Assembly (NCBI GenBank): GCA_050251615.1
Contig: JBFWMM010000015.1
Span: 1-52,135, forward strand
Origin: Sedimentisphaera sp050251615
GTDB lineage: Bacteria > Planctomycetota > Phycisphaerae > Sedimentisphaerales > Sedimentisphaeraceae
DNA length: 52,135 nucleotides
Direction: 5' to 3'
Both the position numbers and the translations under genes were made by a program. The notes beneath the pieces were generated by a model. That model had not been told where the DNA came from. It made no database searches and saw nothing but the letters and a program-made list of their open reading frames with translations. The stretch's first letter is position 1. Each line of letters opens with the position of its first letter. Below, in pieces: positions 44,124 through 52,135 of this stretch.

Positions 44124-45242
44124 TCATTCCCTCTCTGAAGTCGTTTTGACTATCTCGTAAACGGCCGGTTTCGGCTCGCAGTTTCTGTCGAAAAGGAGCG
44201 GATAATCAGTGCGCCCGCGAACAGGCCAGCCGTTACGCCAGGAGTTGCCGTCCTGAGCGCCCCAGAGTGTTACACGGCTGATTTTATCTGCGTGTTTTGT
44301 AAAAATGGCGAAAATATCGCGGTAGCGCTTTGTCAGTTGCTTCTGAACCTCGTCGGGCAGGCCGTCCGGATACGGGTTCAGCTCTTTGCGAAGCTCTTGA
44401 TTCTGCGAAATATCGGCTCCTGTATGCCCCCACGGGCTCGGTAGCACGGTAATATCAAGCTCTGTTATCATCACCTTCACCCCAAGCTCCGAGTACCGAA
44501 TGATGCTCTGTTCAATCTCTTCAAGGGAGGGGTAGTCGAGGCCCCAGTGCCCCTGCATGCCGATGCCATCAACGTGAAGCCCTTTTCCCTTCAGCCCTTT
44601 CACAAGCTTGATTACGCCCTCTTTATGCTGTTTCTTCCACATATCGTAGTCGTTGTAGTAGAGCTCGGCATCCGGAGCCGCCTGATGGGCGTATTCAAAG
44701 GCCTTTTCGATGAAGTCATCGCCTATGATCTGCCGCCATTTGCTGTTGCGCAGGGAGCCGTCGCCCTCCACGGCCTCATTGACCACATCCCAACCGCCAA
44801 TGCGCCCCTTGTAGCGCCCTGCCACGGCGAAGATATGTTCCTTCATCCTTTCAAGCAACTTCTCGCGGGTGAGCGGTTTGCCGTTTTCATCCTCAAAAAC
44901 CCATTTGGGCGTCTGGCTGTGCCAGACAAGCGTATGGCCGACAATGAACATATTGTTCTTCTCACCAAAAGCCACATAGGTATCGGCGGGGGCAAAGTTG
45001 TATTCGCCGAGACGAGGATGAACGGGGGCCCATTTCAGCAGGTTTTCTGGAGTTATCGTGCTGAACTGCTCTGAAATGAGAGCCGCCTCTTTCTCGGGCC
45101 TGCCATACACCTGCGATTGATTGACAGCCGTACCGATATAGAAGCAGTCCTTGAAAGCGTCCTTTAAAACAGGCTTTTCGCCCGCGCAAGCGGACAGCTG
45201 CAATGCAAGAATCAAGAGTGTTATGTTTACCGAATTTCTCAT
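44124..45242 (-). CDS. GH10 endo-beta-1,4-xylanase lipoprotein
   Basis: 372 residues. The short signal ends LQLSAC (lipid Cys19), so it is probably anchored at the cell surface or periplasm. A (beta/alpha)8 GH10 domain fills the rest, with acid/base Glu156 (WDVVNEAV) and nucleophile Glu261 (MITELDI), plus ENLLKW and HTLVWHSQTPKW. It cuts the xylan backbone. GGGAG lies seven bases before ATG 45242. It precedes the scar and CE1 operon by about 400 bases on the same strand and may share its transcript. The 45243-45466 gap upstream shows no clear promoter. Confidence 0.96.
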   Translation of the reverse strand: MRNSVNITLLILALQLSACAGEKPVLKDAFKDCFYIGTAVNQSQVYGRPEKEAALISEQFSTITPENLLKWAPVHPRLGEYNFAPADTYVAFGEKNNMFIVGHTLVWHSQTPKWVFEDENGKPLTREKLLERMKEHIFAVAGRYKGRIGGWDVVNEAVEGDGSLRNSKWRQIIGDDFIEKAFEYAHQAAPDAELYYNDYDMWKKQHKEGVIKLVKGLKGKGLHVDGIGMQGHWGLDYPSLEEIEQSIIRYSELGVKVMITELDITVLPSPWGHTGADISQNQELRKELNPYPDGLPDEVQKQLTKRYRDIFAIFTKHADKISRVTLWGAQDGNSWRNGWPVRGRTDYPLLFDRNCEPKPAVYEIVKTTSERE

Positions 45243-45466
45243 TTTATTACTCCCTGCTTATGCGTCCTGCGAGGTATTTTTCTGTTTCCGGCATACGTTT
45301 ATTGCTCAGCGGACAGGCCGGCATAAGAGCGCCGGCAATCAGAGCGGCCTCGTTCACTCTGGCACTTTTCCGTTACTTTTTTTGCTGTCGGCCTTTTGTT
45401 TTTTCTTAATTTTCCCGATTTAACAATCGCTAACTATATGTTACAGCAATACTTATCAGCATCAAC

Positions 45467-45509
45467 AAAAAAAAACGGCGTTTAATCAATCGGTTACCGG
45501 TAAACGCCG
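45467..45509 (-). terminator. Rho-independent terminator after the GH2 gene
   Basis: CGGCGTTTA (45476-45484) and its complement (45501-45509) make a perfect 9-bp stem with a 16-base loop. On the minus strand nine T follow directly (45467-45475). It lies about 90 bases past the GH2 stop, separating GH2 transcription from the GH10 gene. Confidence 0.8.
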
Positions 45510-45598
45510 CATTGCCTGCAAGGCTACAGCGCAGCCACCGGTGAAGCCGAACCGTACCGCGGAGGTGCGATTCATCGCGCCCCCGCGATCTGTACAGA

Positions 45599-48500
45599 TT
45601 ATTTTTCGGCGATGATATTAAGCTCGGCGCAACTTGCGTAGTAGGAGCCGCCAAGCTCGCTCAAGACAACAAGCTTTATGTAGCGCGCCTTGAAGCTGCC
45701 ATCGAAGAACACTTCATGCGGCATATCGCCGGAATTGAATTTGCCTTTAACAAGGCGATGCCAGCTTTCGCCGTCTTTGCTCGCATAGAATTCGTACTCA
45801 TTTATCCGGCCGTTACTGTTGCCCAGACGTGGCTGATAGCGCAGGCCCGCAATGTTGTAAGAAGCACCCATATCAATCGTGAGGTGGTGCGGCATCGGAT
45901 CCTGCGATTTACTCCAGGCGGTATGCCAGAAGGTGTCTTTGTTACCGTCGAAAGCGTGCTTTGCCTCGCCCTCTCCCGGCTCGAAACTGTCCGCTTCGAC
46001 AAGCTTCCATTTCGACTGATCAACTTTGGCCTCATCAATGTATCTGTTCAGATAGAGAGGCGTTTCCGTTGAATTAAACTTACCTTCTTCGCTTGAATAT
46101 GCGCGCAGGAGGCAGGCATCATTAACTTCTATCTTGCCCTCATACGGCTTAAACTCGCCGTCGCGGCCTCGGCTGACGAAAATCTTCGCCCCGCTACCCG
46201 CTGAGACAGATACAAATCTGCGTTCTCCCTCAAAGCTCACTTCAAACTGCGGCTTCTCGCTCACAGCCGGCGCATTCTTCGCCTCGTAGGAAAGCGATTT
46301 AAGAGAATCGCTCCTTACAGGCTTGATGGAGAAGCCTGCGAAGAAAGCTCCTTCGTTTTTCAGGATGTACTTCTCAAGCGGCCTCGGCCCGCAGCTTGCG
46401 CCGCCTAAGCCGAGCTCGGCGTAGTTGAGGCTGAGGATAATATCCTCGCGAGGATTCAGCTCGTTGATGTGCCTGGCACGGGCGAGCTCATGCTCGGTAT
46501 TCTGCAGAGCGCTGAAGCTCAGCGGCTCATCGCAGACAACCATAAGGCCCTTGCCGTTTTTGTTTGTGAGTGCGAGCCAGCGCACATCCTGACGCGAGCC
46601 GTTGAACTGCGGCACGACATACATCTCGCCCATCTGCTCCACGGTACGGCTGTTCGTACCGATAAGCGAGGCGCTTTTGCGGTCGGGATAGTTTTCCCAC
46701 GGGCCACGGCCGTACCAGCTCACCTTGCCATACTCGCCAGCGATATTCATCAGCAGCCCCACGCGCGGCAGCGTACTCGTCGCGCCGGAGGGCATAATGC
46801 AGTTGTCCACATGTATCGTGCCGTCGGGGAGGATTCTGTACGAAAGGAGATTCATCGCGAAGAAGCCGCGGGAACCCTCATACTTCTTCTCAACTGAAAC
46901 CTCTACAAGCCCATCCTCTTCAATCACATTGACGCTTGAATTGACGCATTCGAGCTTGTCGAGCCCCATCGCATACCAGTTGCGGTCTGTCCATTTGTCG
47001 TTGTCGCCCGGGGCACGGAACAGGTTCAGCTCGGGGCCGGCGGCTGATAGAATTTCTTCGCCGCCATAGACGAGGCTCTCGATATCGCCGTCGGCATCAA
47101 AGCTGACAGCAAAGCCGTTGCCGGCAATCTTCGTGCCCTGCTCGCCGAGCTTTACGCCAAGCTTGCCACTGTCATCGAGTTTGCCCTGCGGCTTCCAGCC
47201 CCATGAAGTTACGGGCATCTGCTCATAAGCAACGATATGCCCCTTCTCCACAAGCGGTTCTTCCTCGGCGAGGCAGAAGTTCACAGTGAGCATATATTCT
47301 GTCGCGTTGGAGAGCTTTGTGCTGTCGAACGGGATAAGCAGCTCGATTGAGTCGTTCGGCGCAAGCTCTATTGGCTTGAGCTTGCCTTGCTGTTCAACGA
47401 TGCCGTCTGCGGCGAGCTGCCAGATTATGTAGAATTTGGAGAGGTCTGTAAAATCAAACTCGTTCGTTATGCGTACAAGCCCTTTGGAAATGTCGGCGGG
47501 CTCGATGTCGATATACTGGTACACCTTGTTCACTTCGCGAAGCTTGGCAGTGTCTTTGCGGTCGGGGCCCACAACCCCGTTGAGGCAGAAGTTGCCGCTG
47601 TTGGGGCGGTCGCCGTAGTCGCCGCCGTAGGCGAAGTATTCGCGGCCGTTTTCATCAGTCTCGCGAAGCCCCTGGTCAACCCAGTCCCAGATGCAGCCGC
47701 CGATGAGGCGCTTCTTGCTCCTTATCACATCCCAGTACTCGGGCAGGTTGCCGGTGGCGTTGCCCATGGAGTGCGCATATTCGCAGATGAAGAACGGCTT
47801 GGGGTTGTCCTCGCTGCCCACTCTCGCCAGCCAGTCAACGCCCGGATACATGCAGCTGTCCACATCAGCGCAGGTGCTGTATCCCTCGTAATGCACGGGG
47901 CGTCTCGGGTCGCGCTGGCGGGTCTGGTCGGCGATGGTCTGGAAGTTTTGCCCGGGGCCCGCCTCATTGCCAAGAGACCACATCACAATACAGGGCTGAT
48001 TCTTGTCGCGCTCGACCATCCTTCTCATTCTGTCTTCGTGCTGAGCCAGCCACGCGGGGTTGTTACCGAGGGTGCGATTCCAGTCGTAGCCCATGCCGTG
48101 GCTCTCGATGTTCGCCTCGCCCACGATATACAGCCCGTACTTGTTGCACAGCTCAAACCAGCGCGGGTCGTTGGCATAATGGCAGGTGCGAACGGTGTTG
48201 ATGTTGTTGTTCTTCATTGTGATGATGTCGAGCATCATTGATTCTTCAGTGATGTAGTGGCCGGTGTCGGGGTCGTGTTCGTGGCGGTTGACGCCTTTGA
48301 ACAGAACAGGCTCGCCGTTGATTGTGATCTGCGAATCCTTTATCTCAATCTCTCTGAAGCCGACATCCGTACTGATATGCTCGCTGATATTCGTGCGCCG
48401 GCTACGCATTGAGCCGAGGCTCATCACGAGCTTGTAGAGGTTAGGCGCTTCCGCGCTCCACTTCTTCGGATTGGGCACTTCTATCTTGACGTTCTGCGTC

Positions 48501-49411
48501 TTCTTGCCGCCTGCGGGAATTTCCGCGAAGATCACTCTCACTTCGGATTCTTTGCCGTTGAGGGTTGTAACAGGGGCGTTCTCATCGTAGAGGCGCAGCG
48601 TAACCGCGCCTGATGCCGCGGCGCTCCGATTATTTCGCAGGGTAATGTCTATATCGAGCGTGGCATCCTCGTAGCTCTCATCGAGGTCCGTACGCACGAA
48701 GAAATCACTGATGCTCAGCTTCGGCTCGGCGAAGATATACACATTGCGATAAATTCCGCTGAGGCGCCAGAAGTCCTGATCCTCCATATATGAGCCCGCG
48801 CACCACCTGAACACCTCTGCGGCGATTGTGTTCTCGCCGTCTTTGACGAAGCCGGTAATATCGAACTCCGCGGGCGTGCGGCTGCCCTGGCTCGAACCGA
48901 CATACTCGCCGTTAATCCAGACATTCAATAGCGCTTCCACGCCGTCAAAGTGCAGGTAGAGCTGCTTGCCGTCGAAGTTATCCGGCAGGGTAAAGCTGCG
49001 CAGATAGGAGCCGGTGGGGTTGTTGTCTTCGGGGATATGGGGCGGATTCGCCGGAAACGGGTAGGTTACGTTTGTATAGATGGCGGTGCCGTGGCCCTGC
49101 CGCTCCCAGTTCGAGGGGACGGAAATATCGCCCCAACCGCTACTGTTGAAATCGCTTTTGTAGAAGCCTTCAGGGCGCTCTGAGGGCTTCGGGGCGTAGT
49201 TGAATTTCCACGTGCCGTTGAGCGTAAAGCAGTTTGGCGAGGAGTATCTGTCGGCCGCGAGCGCCTGCTTTACCGTATCGTACGGCATAAGCGTGCTGTG
49301 TGGCGCAGTTGTGTTTTCGTGCAGAAACTTCTCATCCTGCAATTTTGCGGGGTTCTCTGCCGCAAGCAAAACGCCGCAGAAGGTTAAGAGTAGAATGCCG
49401 TTTTTCAACAT
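45599..49411 (-). CDS. Secreted GH2 beta-galactosidase (LacZ type) with C-terminal CBM32
   Basis: About 1270 residues. A signal peptide (MLKNGILLLTFCGVLLAA) is followed by the five LacZ-like domains: jelly-roll (SVPSNWERQGHGTAIYTN), Ig-like, the barrel with acid/base Glu483 (SLGNEAGPG) and nucleophile Glu544 (FFICEYAHSMGN), a second Ig-like domain, and beta-galactosidase small-chain domain (LNLFRAPGDNDKW, VSWYGRGPWENYPDR). A chitobiase-C-like stretch and an F5/8-type C (CBM32) domain (about 1130-1270) are added, making it 250 residues longer than E. coli LacZ. It likely removes galactose from galactosylated arabinoxylan. AAGGA lies eight bases before ATG 49411. It has its own terminator. Confidence 0.95.
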   Translation of the reverse strand: MLKNGILLLTFCGVLLAAENPAKLQDEKFLHENTTAPHSTLMPYDTVKQALAADRYSSPNCFTLNGTWKFNYAPKPSERPEGFYKSDFNSSGWGDISVPSNWERQGHGTAIYTNVTYPFPANPPHIPEDNNPTGSYLRSFTLPDNFDGKQLYLHFDGVEALLNVWINGEYVGSSQGSRTPAEFDITGFVKDGENTIAAEVFRWCAGSYMEDQDFWRLSGIYRNVYIFAEPKLSISDFFVRTDLDESYEDATLDIDITLRNNRSAAASGAVTLRLYDENAPVTTLNGKESEVRVIFAEIPAGGKKTQNVKIEVPNPKKWSAEAPNLYKLVMSLGSMRSRRTNISEHISTDVGFREIEIKDSQITINGEPVLFKGVNRHEHDPDTGHYITEESMMLDIITMKNNNINTVRTCHYANDPRWFELCNKYGLYIVGEANIESHGMGYDWNRTLGNNPAWLAQHEDRMRRMVERDKNQPCIVMWSLGNEAGPGQNFQTIADQTRQRDPRRPVHYEGYSTCADVDSCMYPGVDWLARVGSEDNPKPFFICEYAHSMGNATGNLPEYWDVIRSKKRLIGGCIWDWVDQGLRETDENGREYFAYGGDYGDRPNSGNFCLNGVVGPDRKDTAKLREVNKVYQYIDIEPADISKGLVRITNEFDFTDLSKFYIIWQLAADGIVEQQGKLKPIELAPNDSIELLIPFDSTKLSNATEYMLTVNFCLAEEEPLVEKGHIVAYEQMPVTSWGWKPQGKLDDSGKLGVKLGEQGTKIAGNGFAVSFDADGDIESLVYGGEEILSAAGPELNLFRAPGDNDKWTDRNWYAMGLDKLECVNSSVNVIEEDGLVEVSVEKKYEGSRGFFAMNLLSYRILPDGTIHVDNCIMPSGATSTLPRVGLLMNIAGEYGKVSWYGRGPWENYPDRKSASLIGTNSRTVEQMGEMYVVPQFNGSRQDVRWLALTNKNGKGLMVVCDEPLSFSALQNTEHELARARHINELNPREDIILSLNYAELGLGGASCGPRPLEKYILKNEGAFFAGFSIKPVRSDSLKSLSYEAKNAPAVSEKPQFEVSFEGERRFVSVSAGSGAKIFVSRGRDGEFKPYEGKIEVNDACLLRAYSSEEGKFNSTETPLYLNRYIDEAKVDQSKWKLVEADSFEPGEGEAKHAFDGNKDTFWHTAWSKSQDPMPHHLTIDMGASYNIAGLRYQPRLGNSNGRINEYEFYASKDGESWHRLVKGKFNSGDMPHEVFFDGSFKARYIKLVVLSELGGSYYASCAELNIIAEK

Positions 49412-49443
49412 AATCACAATCCTTAAAACTAATGTTCAGAAAT

Positions 49444-49535
49444 TCAGCCGAGCGCTTTGAGTGCAAATTCGACCGGGCCGTATAACACCATTTCTTTGAT
49501 TGTAGCAAAGTCAGAGCGCTTCTCAATCACATCTC
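49444..49535 (-). pseudogene. C-terminal fragment of a VTT/YqaA-family gene
   Basis: The minus strand encodes GDVIEKRSDFATIKEMVLYG and then PVEFALKALG, stop. The intact gene at 51531 ends RDVIEKHFNTATIIVMVLLG, then LVVYALKALG, stop. Over these 30 codons the two are alike at both ends but the copy has lost its hydrophobicity, so it is a decayed duplicate. A TTTTTTGCAAAAAA palindrome (49540-49553) follows. Confidence 0.7.
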
Positions 49536-49586
49536 CTGCTTTTTTGCAAAAAAACTGCTCATCCGAATAATTCGCGCTTTTCCTCA

Positions 49587-49867
49587 GCCCCCCACTGCGA
49601 GCTCCCGCGGTTTATAAAAAAAACGAAACCGCTAATACTCACTAATACTCGCAAATAATACAAAGTCAGGCAAAGCCAAACGCAACGCGCCTTTCCTGCG
49701 CTAACTCATTATTGCCGCAGGGTTTATATATATTAACACGGAGTTCACAAAGGGCACGGAGATTTTTTTGAATTTTGAATTTTGAATTTTGAATATGGAA
49801 TCTTGAATATGGAATCTTGAATTGCTTCGCTTTCGTGCTTTTCGTGCCTTTAGTGATCTGAAAATGC
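49587..49867. repeat. Long direct repeat R1 left of the restriction-like gene
   Basis: Bases 49587-49794 are identical to 51217-51424 (208 bases, no mismatch by eye). Similarity continues through TTGAATTT/GGAATCTTGAAT microsatellite units and a TTCGCTTTCGTGC stretch to about 49867. It holds the phrases CTAATACTCACTAATACTCG and TTAACACGGAGTTCACAAAG. No coding frame is apparent. Confidence 0.9.
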
Positions 49868-49871
49868 GTAG

Positions 49872-49891
49872 GGGCGGTTCGTGAACCGCCC
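49872..49891. repeat. Palindrome downstream of the restriction-like gene
   Basis: GGGCGGTTC and GAACCGCCC face each other across two bases. It follows the stop of the gene at 49917 by about 25 bases. It could act as a transcript-end hairpin, though no T run follows on the minus strand, or be a dispersed palindromic repeat. Confidence 0.5.
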
Positions 49892-49916
49892 TCTATCCTT
49901 AGCGGGCAGACATCCG

Positions 49917-51026
49917 CTAACCAAGATCATATTTAATGCTTGCTTCGGCTTTACGCCCTGCTGTTTTGATGGCAAGGTTCAATATTTTGACAATATCGGA
50001 CGTGCAGTAATTAGTACCCATCCACCAGTTATCTCCTACTTTCCGGGAGTGTTCATCCGCAAGGTCGGGGCGGCCGGGATATAGGGCGTATTTATCCCTG
50101 TCAAGGTATTGCCTTGTTCTCCCGTGTTCAAGCCCTGCAAACTTATCATAGAAGTCCTTGTAATCGTTTCCCAGAAGTTCAAGAAGCTTGGCTAACACGT
50201 CAATCTTTGTCCTAAAGTAGTAAGTTTTTTCACCGTAAGATAAGGAATATTTTTCGCTGCGAAATTCTTTATTCACTAAAAGCTTTACCTTGTCAGCTCT
50301 TCTCTTTTGTGTACGGTTAACCTTTGCGACAGAGAAAGTTTGTGCGGCCGGCGTAAATCCACCGGCAATAGATCCGATAAACTCTTTGCACTTTTCTTTT
50401 GACGGTTTGAACCCGCAGATATCTTCCGCCTTTTCAGCGAGAAGTTCCAAAATAAGGGAATCGCTGTCATTGAGGATTGCCTCCCAGGCTTTGGGCAGCG
50501 CGGCATCTGCTTCACGTCTCAGGCTGGTGTTTTTATGGTCTGCTTTGGCGGCTTCAAGACAACTGCCTGAGTGGATGCCTTCAAAGCTAAGGTACCTCTC
50601 AAATCGTTCCGCAGACTCTTTCACGTTGCGCTCTAAAATGTCGAGTTTGTAAACTCTTCTTTCCTCGTAGTCTCCTCTTTCTGCCGGCAGATAAAAACTC
50701 CATTCTTGTCCATCTGTCAGTATGGCCATTGGTACGCCTTCCCTAAAAGCGTACGCGAAAAGCTGCTCATCTGCCCCTGAACAGTTGCCCAGCTTCTTGA
50801 CCTCTATAAAAACAGCCGGCTTATTCGGCCTGTCCAACAGAGCAAAATCTACACGTTTATTATCAACGTTATATTCCGGGCAGACTTTTGAGGCATCAAA
50901 AACATCCCATCCCAATTCGCTGAGAACAGGCAAGACGACAGCCTGAGATATGCTTTGTTCATTTGGAAAACTGTTCACCAGTCCAAATTTTTGTTTTATG
51001 GATTCAAGCCTTTCTATAAGCCCCAT
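49917..51026 (-). CDS. Orphan restriction-like protein: PD-(D/E)XK (HsdR_N) nuclease with a SeqA-like C-terminal segment
   Basis: 369 residues. The N-terminal 130 form an HsdR_N-type PD-(D/E)XK nuclease: Glu23, then GWDVF, Asp60 (RVDFAL), Glu75 and Lys77 (FIEVKKLG), and Gln88 (DEQLFAYA). A helical middle follows. The last 100 residues contain LEHGRTRQYL (299-308) and NWWMGTNYCTSDIVKIL (333-349). These resemble in motif and spacing the HGRTR...TNTNT elements by which SeqA binds hemimethylated GATC. No helicase, methyltransferase or specificity gene adjoins it, so it is not a type I system. It is flanked by long direct repeats, which suggests recent arrival. Likely a methylation-linked defence nuclease; the SeqA link rests on visual comparison. 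Confidence 0.8.
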   Translation of the reverse strand: MGLIERLESIKQKFGLVNSFPNEQSISQAVVLPVLSELGWDVFDASKVCPEYNVDNKRVDFALLDRPNKPAVFIEVKKLGNCSGADEQLFAYAFREGVPMAILTDGQEWSFYLPAERGDYEERRVYKLDILERNVKESAERFERYLSFEGIHSGSCLEAAKADHKNTSLRREADAALPKAWEAILNDSDSLILELLAEKAEDICGFKPSKEKCKEFIGSIAGGFTPAAQTFSVAKVNRTQKRRADKVKLLVNKEFRSEKYSLSYGEKTYYFRTKIDVLAKLLELLGNDYKDFYDKFAGLEHGRTRQYLDRDKYALYPGRPDLADEHSRKVGDNWWMGTNYCTSDIVKILNLAIKTAGRKAEASIKYDLG

Positions 51027-51216
51027 TGCATCTCCTGATAAATAATGACTATAAAAATATCCGCTGGATTGAACGGAATATTAACGCAACGCCCATCAGT
51101 ATATAGCGCCCGCACAAAATATCAACGTTTATACCAACTGAGGTTATTCTTCTCTCTGTATTACAGAAGTCGCGAGATTTTTGAATCTTGAATTTGCAAT
51201 CTGCAATTCTCTCTGT

Positions 51217-51511
51217 GCCCCCCACTGCGAGCTCCCGCGGTTTATAAAAAAAACGAAACCGCTAATACTCACTAATACTCGCAAATAATACAAAGTCAGG
51301 CAAAGCCAAACGCAACGCGCCTTTCCTGCGCTAACTCATTATTGCCGCAGGGTTTATATATATTAACACGGAGTTCACAAAGGGCACGGAGATTTTTTTG
51401 AATTTTGAATTTTGAATTTTGAATTTTGAATATGGAATATGGAATCTTGAATATGGAATCTTGAATTGCTTCGCTTTCGTGCCTTTCGTGTTTTTCGTGA
51501 GCTGAAAATGC
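51217..51511. repeat. Long direct repeat R2 right of the restriction-like gene
   Basis: Same sequence and orientation as R1, perfect for the first 208 bases. R2 then has one more TTGAATTT unit and one more GGAATATGGAAT unit than R1, so its microsatellite part is longer. The 51027-51216 gap before it is AT-rich with no gene. Confidence 0.9.
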
Positions 51512-51530
51512 AACCGCAGAGAAATACAAT

Positions 51531-52135
51531 TCAGCCGAGCGCTTTCAGCGCATAAACGACCAGACCCAGCAGCACCATCACTATGATTGTGGCGGTGTTG
51601 AAGTGCTTCTCGATTACATCTCTTGCCTTTTCACCGAGGAAATAAAACAAAACGCCTTCCGAGCCGAAACGCAGCGAGCGGAACACGATGCTTATCAATA
51701 CAAACTTAACCACGCTTACGTTCGCTATGCCGGCCAGCCAGCTGAACAGCATATAGGGCACAGGCGTGAGCGCGGAGACACTTATCGCCCAGAAGTCATA
51801 CTTTGTGTAGAGGGCGAGCGCCTTATCGGCCTTATCGCCAATGTGGTAAAAATCTATGCTGTGGAAAAATGAAAGCACACTCTCGCCGAGCGCGAGCCCC
51901 AGCAGAAGCGCGATTGTGCCGCCGAAAACAGAGAAAAGCGAGCAGATCAAGCCGTATTTTATGCCGTTTTTCGGCTTGCCGAGGCTCATCCCCAACACAA
52001 GCACATCCGCAGGCACAGGCACGCAAATCGGCTCAACGAGCGCAAGGATAATCAGCGCCAAAAGCCCGTATTTCGTATCCGCCCAGCCGAGTACCCAGTT
52101 GTAGAGTTTTTTGTGCAGCTCCCACGGCTTTATAT
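51531..52135 (-). CDS. YqaA/VTT-domain (DedA-like) membrane protein, 5' end outside the window
   Basis: At least 200 residues, open to the window edge, so the start codon is missing. The reading begins KPWELHKKLYNWVLGWADTK and continues with ALVEPICVPVPADVLVLGMS, GLICSLFSVFGGTIALLLGL and, later, ALTPVPYMLFSWLAGI and FRSLRFGSEGVLFYFLG. These are the reentrant-loop and Arg-rich motifs of VTT (DedA/SNARE-associated) proteins, YqaA branch. They are integral membrane proteins linked to lipid transport and envelope homeostasis. A decayed C-terminal copy lies at 49444-49535. Confidence 0.88.
   Translation of the reverse strand, partial: IKPWELHKKLYNWVLGWADTKYGLLALIILALVEPICVPVPADVLVLGMSLGKPKNGIKYGLICSLFSVFGGTIALLLGLALGESVLSFFHSIDFYHIGDKADKALALYTKYDFWAISVSALTPVPYMLFSWLAGIANVSVVKFVLISIVFRSLRFGSEGVLFYFLGEKARDVIEKHFNTATIIVMVLLGLVVYALKALG

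Noticed and set aside
47387..48241. Long plus-strand open frame (284 codons) inside the GH2 gene
   Set aside because: It is antisense to highly conserved GH2 catalytic sequence, has no family motif or ribosome-binding site, and comes from codon bias on the other strand.

Overview
The window looks like a chromosomal segment of a Planctomycetota bacterium, most plausibly a Phycisphaerae/Sedimentisphaerales-type anaerobe. This is inferred from gene content, not from a marker gene. The signs are an exosortase/EpsI locus with very large TPR proteins, a secreted glycoside hydrolase ending in dockerin-like calcium repeats, and many multidomain polysaccharide-degrading enzymes with no SusC/SusD genes nearby. 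Most genes lie on the minus strand in tightly packed, often ATGA/GTGA-overlapping operons.

Layout. (1) 1-3.2 kb: a tRNA-Val(GAC) gene with its terminator, then a small accessory islet holding short repeats, a truncated IS256-type transposase, a DUF6941-like gene and a solitary HNH endonuclease. (2) 3.2-18.4 kb, minus strand: a long cluster reading polysaccharide-export lipoprotein, exosortase, EpsI, 1582-residue TPR protein, BY-kinase/chain-length-like protein, TPR lipoprotein, lspA, PEGA lipoprotein, U32 peptidase-family protein, fhs. It is probably driven by a good sigma-70-like promoter at 18497-18525. (3) 18.5-20.9 kb, plus strand: two oligopeptide-type ABC permeases, divergent from the cluster. 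(4) 20.9-23.7 kb: a GH76 enzyme with crystallin-like, Ig-like, CBM32 and dockerin-like modules, and a zinc-ribbon membrane protein. (5) 23.8-34.6 kb: housekeeping genes hisF, hisH, an aldo/keto reductase, a duplicated-domain secreted protein, a cyclophilin, trxA, ispH, an RNase HII-like gene, proS, comM and ispD. (6) 34.7-49.4 kb: a glucuronoarabinoxylan-degradation cluster with a GH43-GH27 fusion, SGNH esterase, GH115, tandem CE1 esterase, GH10 xylanase and GH2 beta-galactosidase. A mosaic scar of decayed hydrolase pieces lies inside it. (7) 49.4-52.1 kb: an orphan PD-(D/E)XK restriction-like gene flanked by long, partly perfect direct repeats, then a YqaA/VTT membrane protein gene that runs off the window.

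Working together. The exosortase cluster would build and export an extracellular polymer and process sorting-signal proteins. The xylan cluster would debranch substituted xylan (GH115 removes glucuronate, CE1/SGNH remove acyl or feruloyl esters, GH43/GH27/GH2 remove arabinose, xylose and galactose side groups) while GH10 cuts the backbone. The most unusual candidate is the repeat-flanked nuclease at 49917-51026. Its C-terminal segment resembles the hemimethylated-DNA-binding domain of SeqA, suggesting a methylation-sensing defence protein. The BY-kinase homologue with an altered Walker A motif is the second.
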